Source: Pyrenopolyporus hunteri (lineage: Eukaryota > Ascomycota > Sordariomycetes > Xylariales > Hypoxylaceae). From it: a DNA stretch of 64,000 nt. The stretch covers positions 372,001-436,000 of the forward strand of contig CADCXC010000035.1 of assembly GCA_902806595.1 (NCBI GenBank), read 5' to 3'. This document shows, piece after piece, positions 14,542-25,572 of the stretch. Below the pieces are notes generated by a model, which saw nothing but the letters and a program-made list of their open reading frames with translations, made no database searches and had not been told where the DNA came from. The position numbers were made by a program, and so were the translations under genes. Every line of letters begins with the position of its first letter. Position 1 is the stretch's first letter.

Positions 14542-16349
14542 TTCTGCCTACCTGCCTGCCCGCCTGCCTACCTGCCTCTCATCTTACATCCCCCGATCCT
14601 GCTCACGTCCGCCGTAAGTCGCTTCGGCCCCCACCCGTGAGCTGACATGACTGACAGGTCGGTACTTGGTAGGGAGGTAGGTGCGAGGGTAATACAGGAT
14701 TCCCAAAGTCCCCCCGTGGCGCAGGAGTGAGACCGAGAGAGAAAGGACGGTGGGGAGTCGTGATGATAGGTAATGATTGCAATCTCGGTTCTCGGAGGCT
14801 ATTCCAGCTTGCTGACGGGCTTGACACCATCGCGTTTACCACTTATATAGGTAACCAGCCACTTACCAACCTACCTACCTACCTCTTTACTACCTAACCC
14901 AGCCTAAGTACCCGCGCGGGTAACTGCCACCGAGGTACCTAGGTAGGTAGTTAGAATAAGATCGATAGGCTCCCAGCCTCTCCGGGGCCCGGGGGGCAAG
15001 ATCTCTTGACCGTCAAAACATCAGACAAAGACCGGAGACGAGATTATAATGGTCACGAGCCATCGTGACATCCTCCTCTCTCTCTCCCTTCCTGCGTCCT
15101 AGGTCGTCATCGGCAAACACGAAGCCGCGGCTAACCCGTCGGAGGCGAGAAGCACGAGGCTTGGACCCGGCGTTTCGGATCCAGTGCAAGGGATGGGATG
15201 GGGAAGTTTGCTGTCTGCCTGCTACTAGGGAATACCTAGGCCGGTAGGTACAAAGGCAGGCCAGGCCACGCGCCAGGGAGAATTTTTCGGGATGTTAGAC
15301 GCGTCTAACTTTTTGCTTTTTCCGGTGACTTGTAACTCCCCCTCTCCCTTTCTCACTTACCCCGTGATGATGTATCCTCGGCTGGCGCGTCTGTTAGGTA
15401 CGAGGATATATCGGTTTATCCGCTTCGATATTTACGACAATAAAGTAAGACCGGCTTACACGGCGGAGTTTCAGCCGACAGAGGAACGTTGGCGGAGCGA
15501 CCGTTGGTTCGGCGCTGGAAAAAGGCCATATCCAACGCGCATACGAAATGACTCATCATACGGAGGAGGCAGGCAGGTAGGTAGGTACCTTGTCTGAGGT
15601 TGACGCGGATTTTACGACCCGGCGTCTCGTCTCGTGATGAGTAAGAAAGGCAATAAAAGGACCAAAAAAGGTTACCGGGACCACGGGGGCGGTAAATTGT
15701 TGGAGTCATTGACGTAAGGCTTTCATTTGGTTCATCGGTGTTGTTTCGGGGAACTATGCAAATAAGGCTATGTATGTTGGAGAGGTGCGAAATGACATGT
15801 TATTTTATGTTCTCCAAGAACTTGAGTCATGCCGGCGAGCTATCGTCACCAACGACATTTCGAGCGGCTGAGACTTCCGGCGGGCTACGCGGCGTTCGTG
15901 GGTATGGTAAGTAATTACCCCCTTGGGTACGGTTCAGAAAAGTCGGCTGTCGCCATTTTCAGCATTGGGATAGATATGTGGATAAATGATACCTACCTAG
16001 GTAGGTCCTGGGCAGTTTAGTAGCGCATACAGATTATCATAGGTGCTGTGTCTTCAAGTGGACGAATTTGATATGCGCATCGCCTGAACTAACAGGGTGC
16101 TTGGTATGAGTTTCTTAGACGTCGCACCCCTTTCCGTCTCTGGCACTTATACACACATTTCCTTAGGTCCTTCGAGGTAGGCCGTGACGATGATAGAACA
16201 CTGATATAGACAGTAAAAGATCCTACGATAATGATTAACCCCCTTAAACCCGCTTGCCTGTGCTTCGTACGTACCTAATTACACGTAACTATCATTAACC
16301 TCCGCCATCAATTTAGATTCGGCTTACCCGCTCCGTAAAGACATCAAAC

Positions 16350-17977
16350 TCAGGCAGGCCGCCACTCATAATGATGCGCCCCCTTCGACGGCTTCCCCGG
16401 GTCCTCCCCCTCCACGCCCGGCCTATCGTACGCGTGCGCGCCGAAGAAGTCCATCTCCGCCTCCATGAACTGCGTCGCCAGCATGCCCCCGCCCACGTAC
16501 TTGAGGTACTCCAAGCTGGCGCTGATCGCCGGGACGTAGTTGTCCCACTCGACAGCCCTCAGCGTGACCGTCTTCAGCGCGTCGAAGTTCGCGCGCAGCT
16601 CCGCGGCCACCTCGTCGATCAGCTTCATGTTCATGATCGGCTCGTGGGCGTTGAGTAGGATCGGCTCCAGCATGTCTGCGATGTGGTCCGCCTGGATGAT
16701 GCACCCGGCCCGCCAGATCTGTATGCACTTCCCCAGGTTCACGTCCCAGCCCTCGTCCTTGGACGCCCGCGCGATCAGCTCGAGGCCCTGGCAGAACGAG
16801 CACAGGATGGACGCGTAGACGGCCCGGCGCAGGGTCTCGACGAGCTCGTCCTTCCCGTCCTTGACGTCTACCCGCCGCGGCTTCGGGATCCGCAGGTTCT
16901 CGACGACCTTGAGCCGCTGCGCCCGGTTCCCGCTCGCGACGCGGAAGAAGTGGCCCGTCGCGATCGTCGGCGCCGCCACGTGCCGGCGCGCCGCGTCCAT
17001 CACCGTCCAGAACAGCGTGCCCTCCGAGTCGTCGTCGTCCTGCACCACCTTGTCGAGCACGTCGTCCAGGACGTGCCCGCCCCCGCCCCGGCCCTCGCCG
17101 TGCTGGTCGCCCCGGGGCGTCTTCTTCGTCCGGCAGATCTCGGACCCGATCTGGATCAGGTAGGTGTTCCTCAGCTCGCCCTCGGAGTTCCATTTTTCGA
17201 AGATCGCCCCGATCTCGTCGTACGAGAACCCTAGGGACTTGTGCAGGATGTTCCACGCCTCGCATACCGCGGAGAGCATCCCGTTCTCGATCCCGTTGTG
17301 CACCATTTTCACGTAGTGGCCGGCGCCGCGAGGACCTGGAGGGTACGTTTTTTAGTTTTTAAAAGCGGTTGAATAGGAGGCTTGGTTGGAGATTAGCCAG
17401 GTGAAAACTTACCCATGTACTGAACACACGGCTTGCCGTCGACGGGAGACTTGGCCGAGAACTTCTCAAGGAGAGGGAGCACAAACTCAACGGCCTCCCG
17501 ATCACCGCCTGGCGACATACTCGGGCCGCGTCGGGCGGACTGGTAACCACCGCTGACGCCCATGCCGATCCACTTGACGCCTTTCGGCTCCAGCTCCCTC
17601 TGGCGCCTCTCCGTGGTGCGGTAGTTCTCGTTCCCGCCGTCAAGGATGATATCGCCCTCCTTCAGATCGCCCCTAATCTTCTCCAGGACGGAGTCGGCGG
17701 GCCAGCCGTGCGTGATAGAGAAGATGAATATCTTCCGCGGCTGCGAATCCAGGCTCTTGGTGAATTCGTGGATGTCCTTGAAGTGGTCGATCTTGCCCTT
17801 CAGCGACTTCGTCTGCTTCGCCATCTCCCGCGCCTGGTCGACGTTCTTCTCCGAGACGTCCCATAAGGATACGTCGAGGCCGTTTTCGGAGAAGCCCAGG
17901 GACATCATCGTCCCCATGTTACCGGCCCCTACGATGCCTATCCGAGAGATTTGACTGATATCGGCTTTAGGTGCCAT
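16350..17977 (-). CDS. 6-phosphogluconate dehydrogenase-like protein (divergent paralogue), two exons
   Basis: Predicted 516 residues; the usual enzyme has about 490. Exon 1 is 17977-17413 and exon 2 is 17335-16350. The 77-nt intron has donor GTAAGT and acceptor CCAG and splits Gly189. The N-terminal Rossmann motif is GAGNMG (17-22), the SGG loop is at 142-144, and the catalytic helix is KMVHNGIE (198-205, Lys198 and Asn202 kept). The family normally oxidises 6-phosphogluconate to ribulose 5-phosphate in the cytosolic pentose phosphate pathway. Two substrate positions are changed. The Tyr after KMVHNGIE is Asn206, and the region of the usual KGTGKWT motif reads EGTLFWT (293-299), losing the phosphate-binding Lys. 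A Gly-rich insert lies near 261-276. Exon 2 is much more G+C-rich than its surroundings. This is probably a paralogue with altered substrate rather than the housekeeping enzyme. Confidence 0.85.
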
Positions 17978-19479
17978 TGTATATGTAGATTAGGTAAGTT
18001 GGTAATTCAAATGATTAGATCGATAGTTAACGATTTAGCAATTTATTTTTATAAGCGACAACTATTTCACAGGATCTTGTAACATGAAGATGAGTAGAAA
18101 GCCAAGTTGTATCTACTATGCTGAACCAATATATTTAAGTTACAACTTATAATCGAATGCAGCTGGATATGAAGACATGTATTCGATTAATAATTATGTA
18201 GAGTTATCCTCACCAATACGAGAGCTTTGATGTGGTGGGTTAAGTAGCCCGGCTTCTTACATCACCACTACGAGCTATAATGTCATTATTTATTGGATCA
18301 ATTACAACATTCTTATGTCAGTTACTACCCGGAATCAAGCTCTTAGGTATTAATGTAAATCATTAAGCAGCACGTGATATCGATGTGAGGCTATTATAAA
18401 CCTACCGAATTACAGAAATCATAAGGGTGCATGAACGCAGGAAACTCGAGTTAACAGTCACGTAGTCCAGCTTATCGCGGATCACCAGTTAGAAAGGACA
18501 TCGTTGCCTCCAAAGAACAATTGATCCGGCCGCCCACGGATTACAAGGACCTATCTCGTCAAAAGAAATTAAGGGACAAAAATTGAAATAATTAATTGCC
18601 TACTTCGAGGGGAGACATCGGGCAGCAAGAGACAAGAGCAGGGAGAAAAATAAAACGTACAACACCAGGGATTCGCTGGTCGTCACCGACCCAACTACTA
18701 ATCTGGCAGTATCTAGCTTATCGGCATGGGAGAGCGGACGGGATCCCGAGTTCTCTAGATCTTATGGTCGTACGTGATATATTATACTGTTATTTGGAAA
18801 TATATTCCAACTCCGTCGCGGGTCGAGGGAACTAATACGGAGACTAAACTGAGGATAGGGTTACTACGGGCCTCCTGGCGTTTTGACGGGCTTGGGATGG
18901 ATGGTTCGTGTTCGATCTAATGGGCCCATAATGTGTAATGGTTAAACCGCGAGTAGAAAGGCCTTGGTAGGTTGCCATCGTTTCATAGTTCGCGTGGTCG
19001 GTTTGATAGTGGTTTGGACGTCGCATTCTAGGAGACTTCGTAGGTGGAGGCGGCGAACAGAGGTCACCTTTCATTAGCTTTAAAAGACACGCGACAGACC
19101 ACGCTGTAAGAAGAACACAGTGAAGAACATTTTCTTAATATCAGTCTATTCGTTGCGAAACCAGAGAGTACAGGCCACGATTGCAGGCGAATTTGCTAAT
19201 CTGAGCTCGGCGTGAGCTGCGATTGGCTCAAACATTCTGAGCAGCTGATGTTTGGCCGTCTCTGAGACTGCTGATAGCCCGTCCTAAGCCGAAAGAATAT
19301 AATGTACAGACGACCTTGATGCCAAATCAATCCCTTTCTTTTTCGGAAATAAACCCCTTCCCTGAGACTAAGGGGTGAACATGTGTATCGCCTTCCCCGA
19401 ATCGGTTAAACCCGATCCACGGACGGAGCAGGGATAAACGAAATCAACTGAAACTGGACCGCGAAAGCTTTGCGAAAGC
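17978..19479. other. Intergenic between 6PGDH-like gene and SUB2
   Basis: Contains the 5' region of the 6PGDH-like gene (left) and the 3' region of SUB2 (right), both on the minus strand. The 18,000-18,400 part is A+T-rich. No conserved frame was seen. Confidence 0.6.
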
Positions 19480-21539
19480 TTAGGATGCCATATAGGTGCT
19501 GGCGTCAATGCCGTCTTTGGGAAACTCACTACGGGATATATTAGTAATGGAACCTTGTAGACACGTCGGGGAAACTTACGGAATGGGAACCTCGAATCGC
19601 TTCTCGACCGACTTGAGAACCTCTTGGTCTGCGTCGGTGCTCACGAATGAAATCGCAAGACCCTTGGTACCAAATCGACCGGCACGACCAACACGGTGGA
19701 GGTAGGAGTCGGCATCGGCAGGGAGATCGTAGTTGATGGCTAAGTTGATACGCTCAATGTCGATACCTCGACCAAACACGTCAGTGGCGACACAGATGCG
19801 CTTGTTGAACTCCTTGAACTCCTTGTAACGTTTGATACTATATTTTCATTAGACGCTGGAAGTTTAAACAGGGGGATAAGTTCTGCACATACCGCTCTTC
19901 CTGGCTGACTCCTGAGTGGACCGAGATAGATGGGAAGTTGCATTCACGAAGCAGCTTGTCAAGCTCGGTCGCGCGAATAGTGCTCTTGACGAAGATGATG
20001 ACCTGGTTAAACTGCAGCTCGTCGAGCAGCTCGTTCAGTTTACGGTTCTTCTCGCGCTCCTCGAGCTTGATAAAGTACTGCTGCAATCCGTGGAGCGTCA
20101 ACTTGGTGTCTTCGTCGACGTAGTGCTCGGTGGGGTTCTGCATGAACTTCTTGCAGATCGGCTTGACTTCGTCGGAGAGCGTGGCAGAGAACATCATCAC
20201 CTGCTTCTGCTGTGGGGTTGCTCGGAAAATATCCTGAACATCTCGGCGCATATCTTGGATAGTTAGCGAGGATGCTAACTTAAAACGAGGGAGAGGCCGG
20301 GAATCTTACCGATGGCGTCGAGCATCTTGTCGCATTCGTCAAGCACGAAGATTCTAACGCTCGTGAGACGTAGGTACTTGTCTCGGACGAGAGCGTTGAG
20401 ACGACCGGGAGTACCGACGATGATGTGGGGGTGAGTTTCCTTGTTCTTCAGAATCTCGGCGTCCTTCTGCATGGGCGTGCCGCCGTAGAAAACGCCGGTC
20501 TTGATATCCGGCATGTACTTGCTGAAGCGGTTGTACTCGTTTCGGATCTGGAAGGCCAACTCGCGGGTATGGCACATGACCAGGACGGAACACTCGCCGG
20601 CAACAGGCTCAACCTGCTGAAGGGTAGTGAGGACGAACACGGCCGTCTTACCGAGACCTGACTTGGCCTGGCAGATGATATCGCCACCGAGAAGGGCTTG
20701 GGGAATGCATGTTTGCTGGACTATAGGAATCGATCGAATGTTAGATAGGATTTCCAAATTTTTTGAGGGACGCGAAGGTAGGAATTCGATAAGGGTCCGT
20801 CCATCATCGCAGCATCGATCTTTTTTAAGCATCCGAATCCACCCCCTTCCGGAATTTTCGACCGAACCATCTATGTAAATGACAGAAACAGCGTGCGCGT
20901 AGCAGCACCGGCTTTCTAGGACGTATGCGTTGGCTGGAGGCCTAATTTACTTGTCCATCGTCGATCAGACAGCCACGACATAACCGCTCCGACATGTATC
21001 CCGAGCTCGATACAGTTGCCTACGGCTACACCGGGCCACCGAGGCTGAGGCGATACACAGAAATCTCCTGAGCTCGAAGGCGTCTCAGCGGGTTGCTTCC
21101 TGCAGAACCACGCTCCGCACCGACATCGATAAAAAAATGTAGCTATTATGCGTGATTTTTTATCTTTACTTTTTTTACGAGTGTCGACCTTCGCTTTCTC
21201 CGACCGGCTTTGCCTCTTCATTTTTGCTTGCGATGTACTTGCGAGATGGACGGACGCTTGAAGGAGGGATGCATGACTTTTGAAAAGCTTGAACGTGTAA
21301 GATGTAGACTAACCCTCCGATGGATGTTCGAAACCGCAATCGGCGATGGCGCGAAGAAGCTCTGGCTTCAGCAGGAAATCACGGAAACCAGTGGCGTGGA
21401 TGCCGACGTAGGAACCCTTCTTGTCAACACTATTGCCGGCAGCGGCCGCGTCGGCCTTCTTGCCGTTGGTCGCGGTGGTGGCTTCGTTAGTTGCCAGCTC
21501 CTCATCGGAGTAGTCGATCAGATCCTCTTCAGCCGACAT
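19480..21539 (-). CDS. SUB2: ATP-dependent RNA helicase SUB2 (UAP56), five exons
   Basis: DECD-box helicase of the TREX complex, acting in the nucleus in spliceosome assembly and mRNA export. The spliced product is 434 residues. Exons are 21539-21314, 20720-20310, 20253-19893, 19837-19580 and 19528-19480, with introns of 593, 56, 55 and 51 nt. All junctions keep frame: Val76 and Asp213 are split, R333 is split by the GTATGT intron, and a Pro codon by the last. Visible motifs are Walker A AKSGLGKT (94-101), DECD (203-206, which separates Sub2 from DEAD enzymes), SAT (234-236), and HRVGRAGR (380-387). The N-terminus is acidic (MSAEEDLIDYSDEE), as in Sub2/UAP56, and the protein ends STYMAS. The first intron is ten times longer than the others and has donor GTTAGT. 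The gene is divergent from RPR2 with about 750 bp between start codons. Confidence 0.96.
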
Positions 21540-22293
21540 GGTGATTAAATGGTGAGATGGTCGAGATGGTTACGAGACGTAAGGATTTGGTGAATTGAAA
21601 GAGTGGTCGTGAAATTAAAACGGAGCGTAATTTAAAAAAAGGAAAAAAATCCCTTGGGTTAAATGAAGGGAGGTGAACTCGAAGGGCAACGATAGCCTGT
21701 TGACGGTTAAGATGGGGGAGAGTGATGCGGCGAGGCTCGGAGTTGAGGGAGAAAGAAAGTTGTTGTTGTTAAAAGGGAAAAAAAGGCTGGAGGACAGTTT
21801 CTAAGAAAAATAGAAATCAACGTGCATGAGCTGATGGAATGCGCGACCTTGCTGTAGGGGAGCTAGGCCTAAAAGAGCCTAAGTACAGGTACAACGGGGC
21901 TGTGCACGGTGCAATTGGTTGGTTTTGGTTGATTGGCACCGTGCGGCTAAACGCCGGCAAGGCTTCCCCGGATTTTTTCCATTCCGCCTTCCTCCCCCAT
22001 CGGCATTGACCTTGCACCTGCTGCCCAAGCACCTGCACTTCGTCGTCATTGCCTTTTGGCGACTAAGCAGGTACGGGTACGTACCTCAATATTTTACATG
22101 CCCTGGGTGTCGACTGCATCAGTACATCTACCTAGGTATCTATCAATACATCCGTCTACCTCGGCATCAGGTACCCAGCACTCCCACTGTAACGGGTACT
22201 TCAAATCTCCAACGTATGAGTTGAATTTTCATATATTACTTAATCCACAAAGCCCTAACCGTAGGCCTTTATCCCTCCTAATACCCCTAAGGC
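21540..22293. promoter_or_regulatory. Shared divergent promoter of SUB2 and RPR2
   Basis: The two start codons face away from each other across this stretch. On the SUB2 coding strand 21620-21800 is pyrimidine-rich, typical of a fungal leader. A CCAAT box (ATTGG on plus, 21932-21936) lies inside an inverted repeat whose arms are 21904-21915 and 21932-21944 (GCACGGTGCAAT and its near complement with one extra G). Co-regulation of the two RNA-processing genes is an inference from position only. Confidence 0.5.
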
Positions 22294-22761
22294 ATGGCGA
22301 AAACCAAAGGGTCTGGAACCGTACCGAACCGACCAGTCTATTCTCGAATCTCATATTTGTACCAAGCGGCAACATACCTAGCCACGCAGTCGACGGAGGC
22401 GAGAGAGGAGACTGTAGCAGGTCAAGACAAGCAAGCACCTGACAGAAATGACTCTAAGCACTCATTTGCCCGACGTTTCGTCACCGATCTCCGCTCTGTC
22501 TCGCAGAAGAGTCAGATCCGTCTCTCCCCAGCCATGAAGCACACCATCTGCAAACTCTGCGACGCCTTGCTCATAGAAGGGGAGACCAGCAGCTCCGTGG
22601 TCGAGAACAAGAGCAAGGGAGGCAAGAAGCCGTGGGCCGACGTGCTCGTCGTCAAGTGCCACGCTTGCGGAGGCGTCAAGCGCTTCCCGGTCCATGCGCC
22701 CCGGCAGAAAAGACGGCCGTTCCGTGAGGGTGACTCGAAGGATAAGATGCAAGAGACTTGA
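22294..22761 (+). CDS. RPR2: RNase P protein subunit Rpr2/Rpp21 family
   Basis: Single-exon gene for a 155-residue subunit of nuclear RNase P, which trims the 5' leader of precursor tRNAs. The start MAKTKGSG followed by a tyrosine-containing helix (YSRISYLYQAATYLATQ) fits fungal Rpr2 proteins, so the first ATG is preferred. A linker of about 35 residues follows, then LSPAMKHTICKLC. The zinc ribbon is formed by Cys86, Cys89, Cys122 and Cys125 (CKLC...CHAC), with the conserved KSKGG and PWADVLVVKC between them. The tail is basic (RQKRRPFR). It is divergently arranged with SUB2. Confidence 0.9.
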   Translation: MAKTKGSGTVPNRPVYSRISYLYQAATYLATQSTEAREETVAGQDKQAPDRNDSKHSFARRFVTDLRSVSQKSQIRLSPAMKHTICKLCDALLIEGETSSSVVENKSKGGKKPWADVLVVKCHACGGVKRFPVHAPRQKRRPFREGDSKDKMQET

Positions 22762-24252
22762 GGGACCGACGATCTAGCAGCAGGACGTCAAGTTATAATG
22801 TATGCGGTCGGGTTCTCAAAAAGCAGATCCACGACCTCCGATTCATCCCATGCCGAAGTCGACGAGATGGGGCACCTTCCTAGGCGAGCCCCAGAGAAGA
22901 TGGCTTGGGGGAAGCCAAGTCCCCTACATGGTTGATCTACCACATATATCAGCTCCCAACCATTCTTAGACGGGCATCGTAACCGAGCACCGATAGCTAA
23001 GGGGTCAGGAGATAGGCGGGCGTCGCTGGCACTATAGGATAGGAGTAAGCCTGGGTAGTGCCGGTGCAGATCTATGGTCGTGTGCGAAGCGGCCTAGTTC
23101 TAGGGGGGAAAGCCACAAGACACCCCGCCGCGGCTAGGGCGCCGCAAATATGTTGGATATCTAGGTATGGACGGGTTGTACTCGCCGAGACGCACATGAG
23201 ATGCCCCGATCGTCACGTGCCAATTCGGTCACGTGATGAGATATCTGAACCTCCGGTCTTGTATCAAAGGAGTCTCAGGGCATGTTCCACGGGAGTGGGG
23301 GTTTGACGGCATTGCATGAGATGGTGTAGCGCGGGGTTTAGGTAGATTTGCCACTAGATTCAAAATCTTGAAGTTGTGGGCGAGGCGTTTTACTTCTAAG
23401 CAATCCCTCAATGTTCTACTACTTTAGGATACCGTATGGGCTTGAGAATTTGATGGGCTACGTCAAAGGATTACTATTCCCGATCCCCTAACATTTGAAG
23501 TAGCCATTCGGATATGAACTTTTGATATACGAGCACCGGGTCAGCAAAGACATCGCTAGCCAGCCTTTTCGCCTCGTTGGGTGCCGGAATCCCGTGTGTT
23601 GATTACTAGTACTTGCGTCACGAGCATCTATTTCGGGGTTCACAAAGTCAATGACCGAAGCCACGCTAGATCTGGCCTTACTACGATCTAATTTGCGTCC
23701 CCAGGCCGTCTGTGGCGTCGAAGAACTGGACCCGACCCCAGTTTTCTTCATTATTAAGAAATCTGCGTACGATCTCGGCCTTCTGGATTCCTAACGCGGT
23801 GATCGGACTCTATATTGGCTTGCAAGTGTACCCTGATATGTTGGGTACCTAATTTGAAGGTTGGCGATCTTACAACACCCGGCGCATTTAGAAAGGCTAT
23901 TACGTCTTTTCTTGTGAGTATAGGCCCTTAAGATATACGGGGTTTCGTTAACGTAATTCGGCACCGCCGCGTCCGTTCATGGTTGTTCGGTAACGTACCT
24001 ACCTACCTAGGTACCTATCTTTTCACGCGGTAGCAGAGAACGGTCGGAAATTTAGGGTCCATTCATGGAGCGAGAAGTCAGACACATTCCTGAGTTGCCA
24101 GTTTACGAGGTTAATCAACCAGCTACGGGGAAAGTATATTCTTAGCGCTGTGAGGCTTAAAGTCGTCTGTTGAGAATCGGCCTCCCTGTTCCACTACCTA
24201 GAGCCTAGTTGATAGGGCTCGGGGGCATTTTTTTTAGGAACTGCACTTACGC
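22762..24252. other. Intergenic, no supported gene
   Basis: 3' flank of RPR2 and 3' flank of the Zn2Cys6 regulator (convergent genes). Two CACGTG hexamers lie 14 bases apart at 23215-23220 and 23231-23236. A CCTA/TAGG palindromic microsatellite is at 23997-24018. A minus-strand frame at 23488-23751 is not recognisable. Confidence 0.55.
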
Positions 24253-25572
24253 CTATTGGGGATTTCTCAAGGGTAGACCTGCTGAACGTTCCTCAATCGT
24301 AGCAGGATAATTTACTCGGTGCCTAACGCAGAAGCCTTCTACTTTCTGCACCAGCCACATATGTAGAGCCTGGCAAGCCATGTTTCCTGTAGAGCTGTTA
24401 TCTTGCGTGCCTCCTAAAATATCAACCACCGCTCCCAGCCTCTTTACCATCACTTGGAGTTTCCGAAACTGTATGAGTAACATAAGATATGTTAGCTCGG
24501 CCTCCTCATCAGGCTCGATCCGTAGTTCTCCCCAGTATAGCCTTGGCACAGCAGCCCCATGCGGCGAATCGTCAGAATCTGCCATAATATTTGAATGCGT
24601 CGGGCTTGACGCCGGGTTTGTCCTTGCCATTAGTATCTCGAAGCCTTCTATTATCCGGCCAACAAGTAGGCTAATGGTCACTACAATGCAATGGTTAGAA
24701 TTAAGGGGAACATGGTTGCGTTGGGGTCATGACGAGATGGATGTCGTCTCAACCAGGAAATGAAAAAAAAAAAAAAAAAATGAAGGTCTCGTCGTACTAA
24801 TAGACATATCGTTTTGTAGGACACAAGTGCAACTTATGCACTCCTCTGAAACCTTGAGGGCACACCTCAATTGGGAGAGTTGGCTATCCAGGGTGCCGTG
24901 TTCTCCAGATGGAAGATGCAGTGATGATAGCTGTTTAGAGATGAGATTGTTGCAGTCGCAAGGGGGGTCCACGAAATCTTGCGATCTATAACCCGCTTCG
25001 GACGTCAAGAGGTTATCAAGGTCACCGCTGCTGCTAGGCATCGGGCTAGGTGGCAACGTATAGTGTCCTTGTAAGTTCCGCGGCGTTGTTGATAGGTCAC
25101 TCATCGGACTAAACACGGACTCGAGACTCGTCTGCATATCAACTTTGTTGAACGAGGATACTTGTTGGGAGGTATATACTCCGAGGTCGTTGGTGGACGC
25201 TGGGAAGACCCTATCTACTTCTGGAAAACGGTCGCCCTGAAATTGCGCAGTTACCGAAGCCGCTTGGTGAGAACAGCCCTCGCGGTGTGGAGCATGGGGC
25301 CTTTCTGTTGGTGAACTCGGACGGGCGCCCAGCAAATAACAACAGAACAACGGACGAGTGTTGCTCGAAAGACAACTGTCCGGCGTAGGTTGCGATGCCC
25401 CCACTCTTGGGGCAGTTCTGTGACTACGCCGCGATAAGCCATATATACAAGCGACTCCCTGTCTCTCACACCGTCTACACTGAGGCTTCGTCTGGCTACA
25501 TCGCACTTTAGCCTCGTTACAGCGGTCGCAGGAGGCACGTAATTTGACAGCCCGGCTATTGCCTAGCGGCAT
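24253..25572 (-). CDS. AflR-like Zn2Cys6 transcription factor, two exons
   Basis: Predicted 400-residue nuclear regulator of the AflR type, a class that usually controls a neighbouring secondary-metabolite cluster. Exon 1 is 25572-24798 and exon 2 is 24680-24253. The 117-nt intron has donor GTACGA, branch CTAAC and acceptor TTGTAG. The binuclear zinc cluster has the canonical spacing CX2CX6CX6CX2CX6C at Cys15, 18, 25, 32, 35 and 42, preceded by KLR as in AflR. The middle is Ser/Pro/Thr-rich. The C-terminal part (about 235-400) has the cysteine pair ISCTC and then hydrophobic helices (TISLLVGRIIEGFEIL, LTYLMLLIQFRKLQVMVKRL) that resemble the AflR regulatory domain. The intron contains an 18-base poly(T) (poly(A) on plus, 24763-24780). 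Without splicing that tract encodes a poly-Phe run and an early stop. No PKS or NRPS is visible, so the target is unknown. Confidence 0.8.
24763..24780. repeat. Poly(A)18 tract inside the regulator's intron
   Basis: Eighteen A on plus, which is poly(T) in the transcript of the minus-strand Zn2Cys6 gene. It lies between the donor at 24797 and the branch site near 24695. Confidence 0.9.

Larger units (their letters stand above)
4092..16349. other. 12-kb gene-poor stretch
   Basis: No conserved protein was recognised in any frame. The left part (4.1-5.9 kb) is probably promoter and leader of the cyclin gene. Notable contents are a T-rich tract at 5690-5745, CA-rich low-complexity DNA at 7020-7140, an ATT run near 10078-10097, a CTC run at 14522-14541, a poly-T at 14005-14018, and many CCTA/TAGG microsatellites. 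The frames longer than 60 codons overlap on both strands and show no family motif. One short possible exon at 7283 is listed separately. Confidence 0.55.

Noticed and set aside
16423..17265. 280-codon minus-strand frame and a 183-codon plus-strand frame over the 6PGDH-like exon
   Set aside because: Both are Arg/Gly/Ala- or Pro-rich shadows created by the high G+C of exon 2. The conserved 6PGDH frame is clear.
20916..21221. 101-codon frame within the SUB2 first intron as a nested gene
   Set aside because: No family motif, low-complexity Lys/Ser start, no splice or promoter context. It is explained as chance within a long intron.
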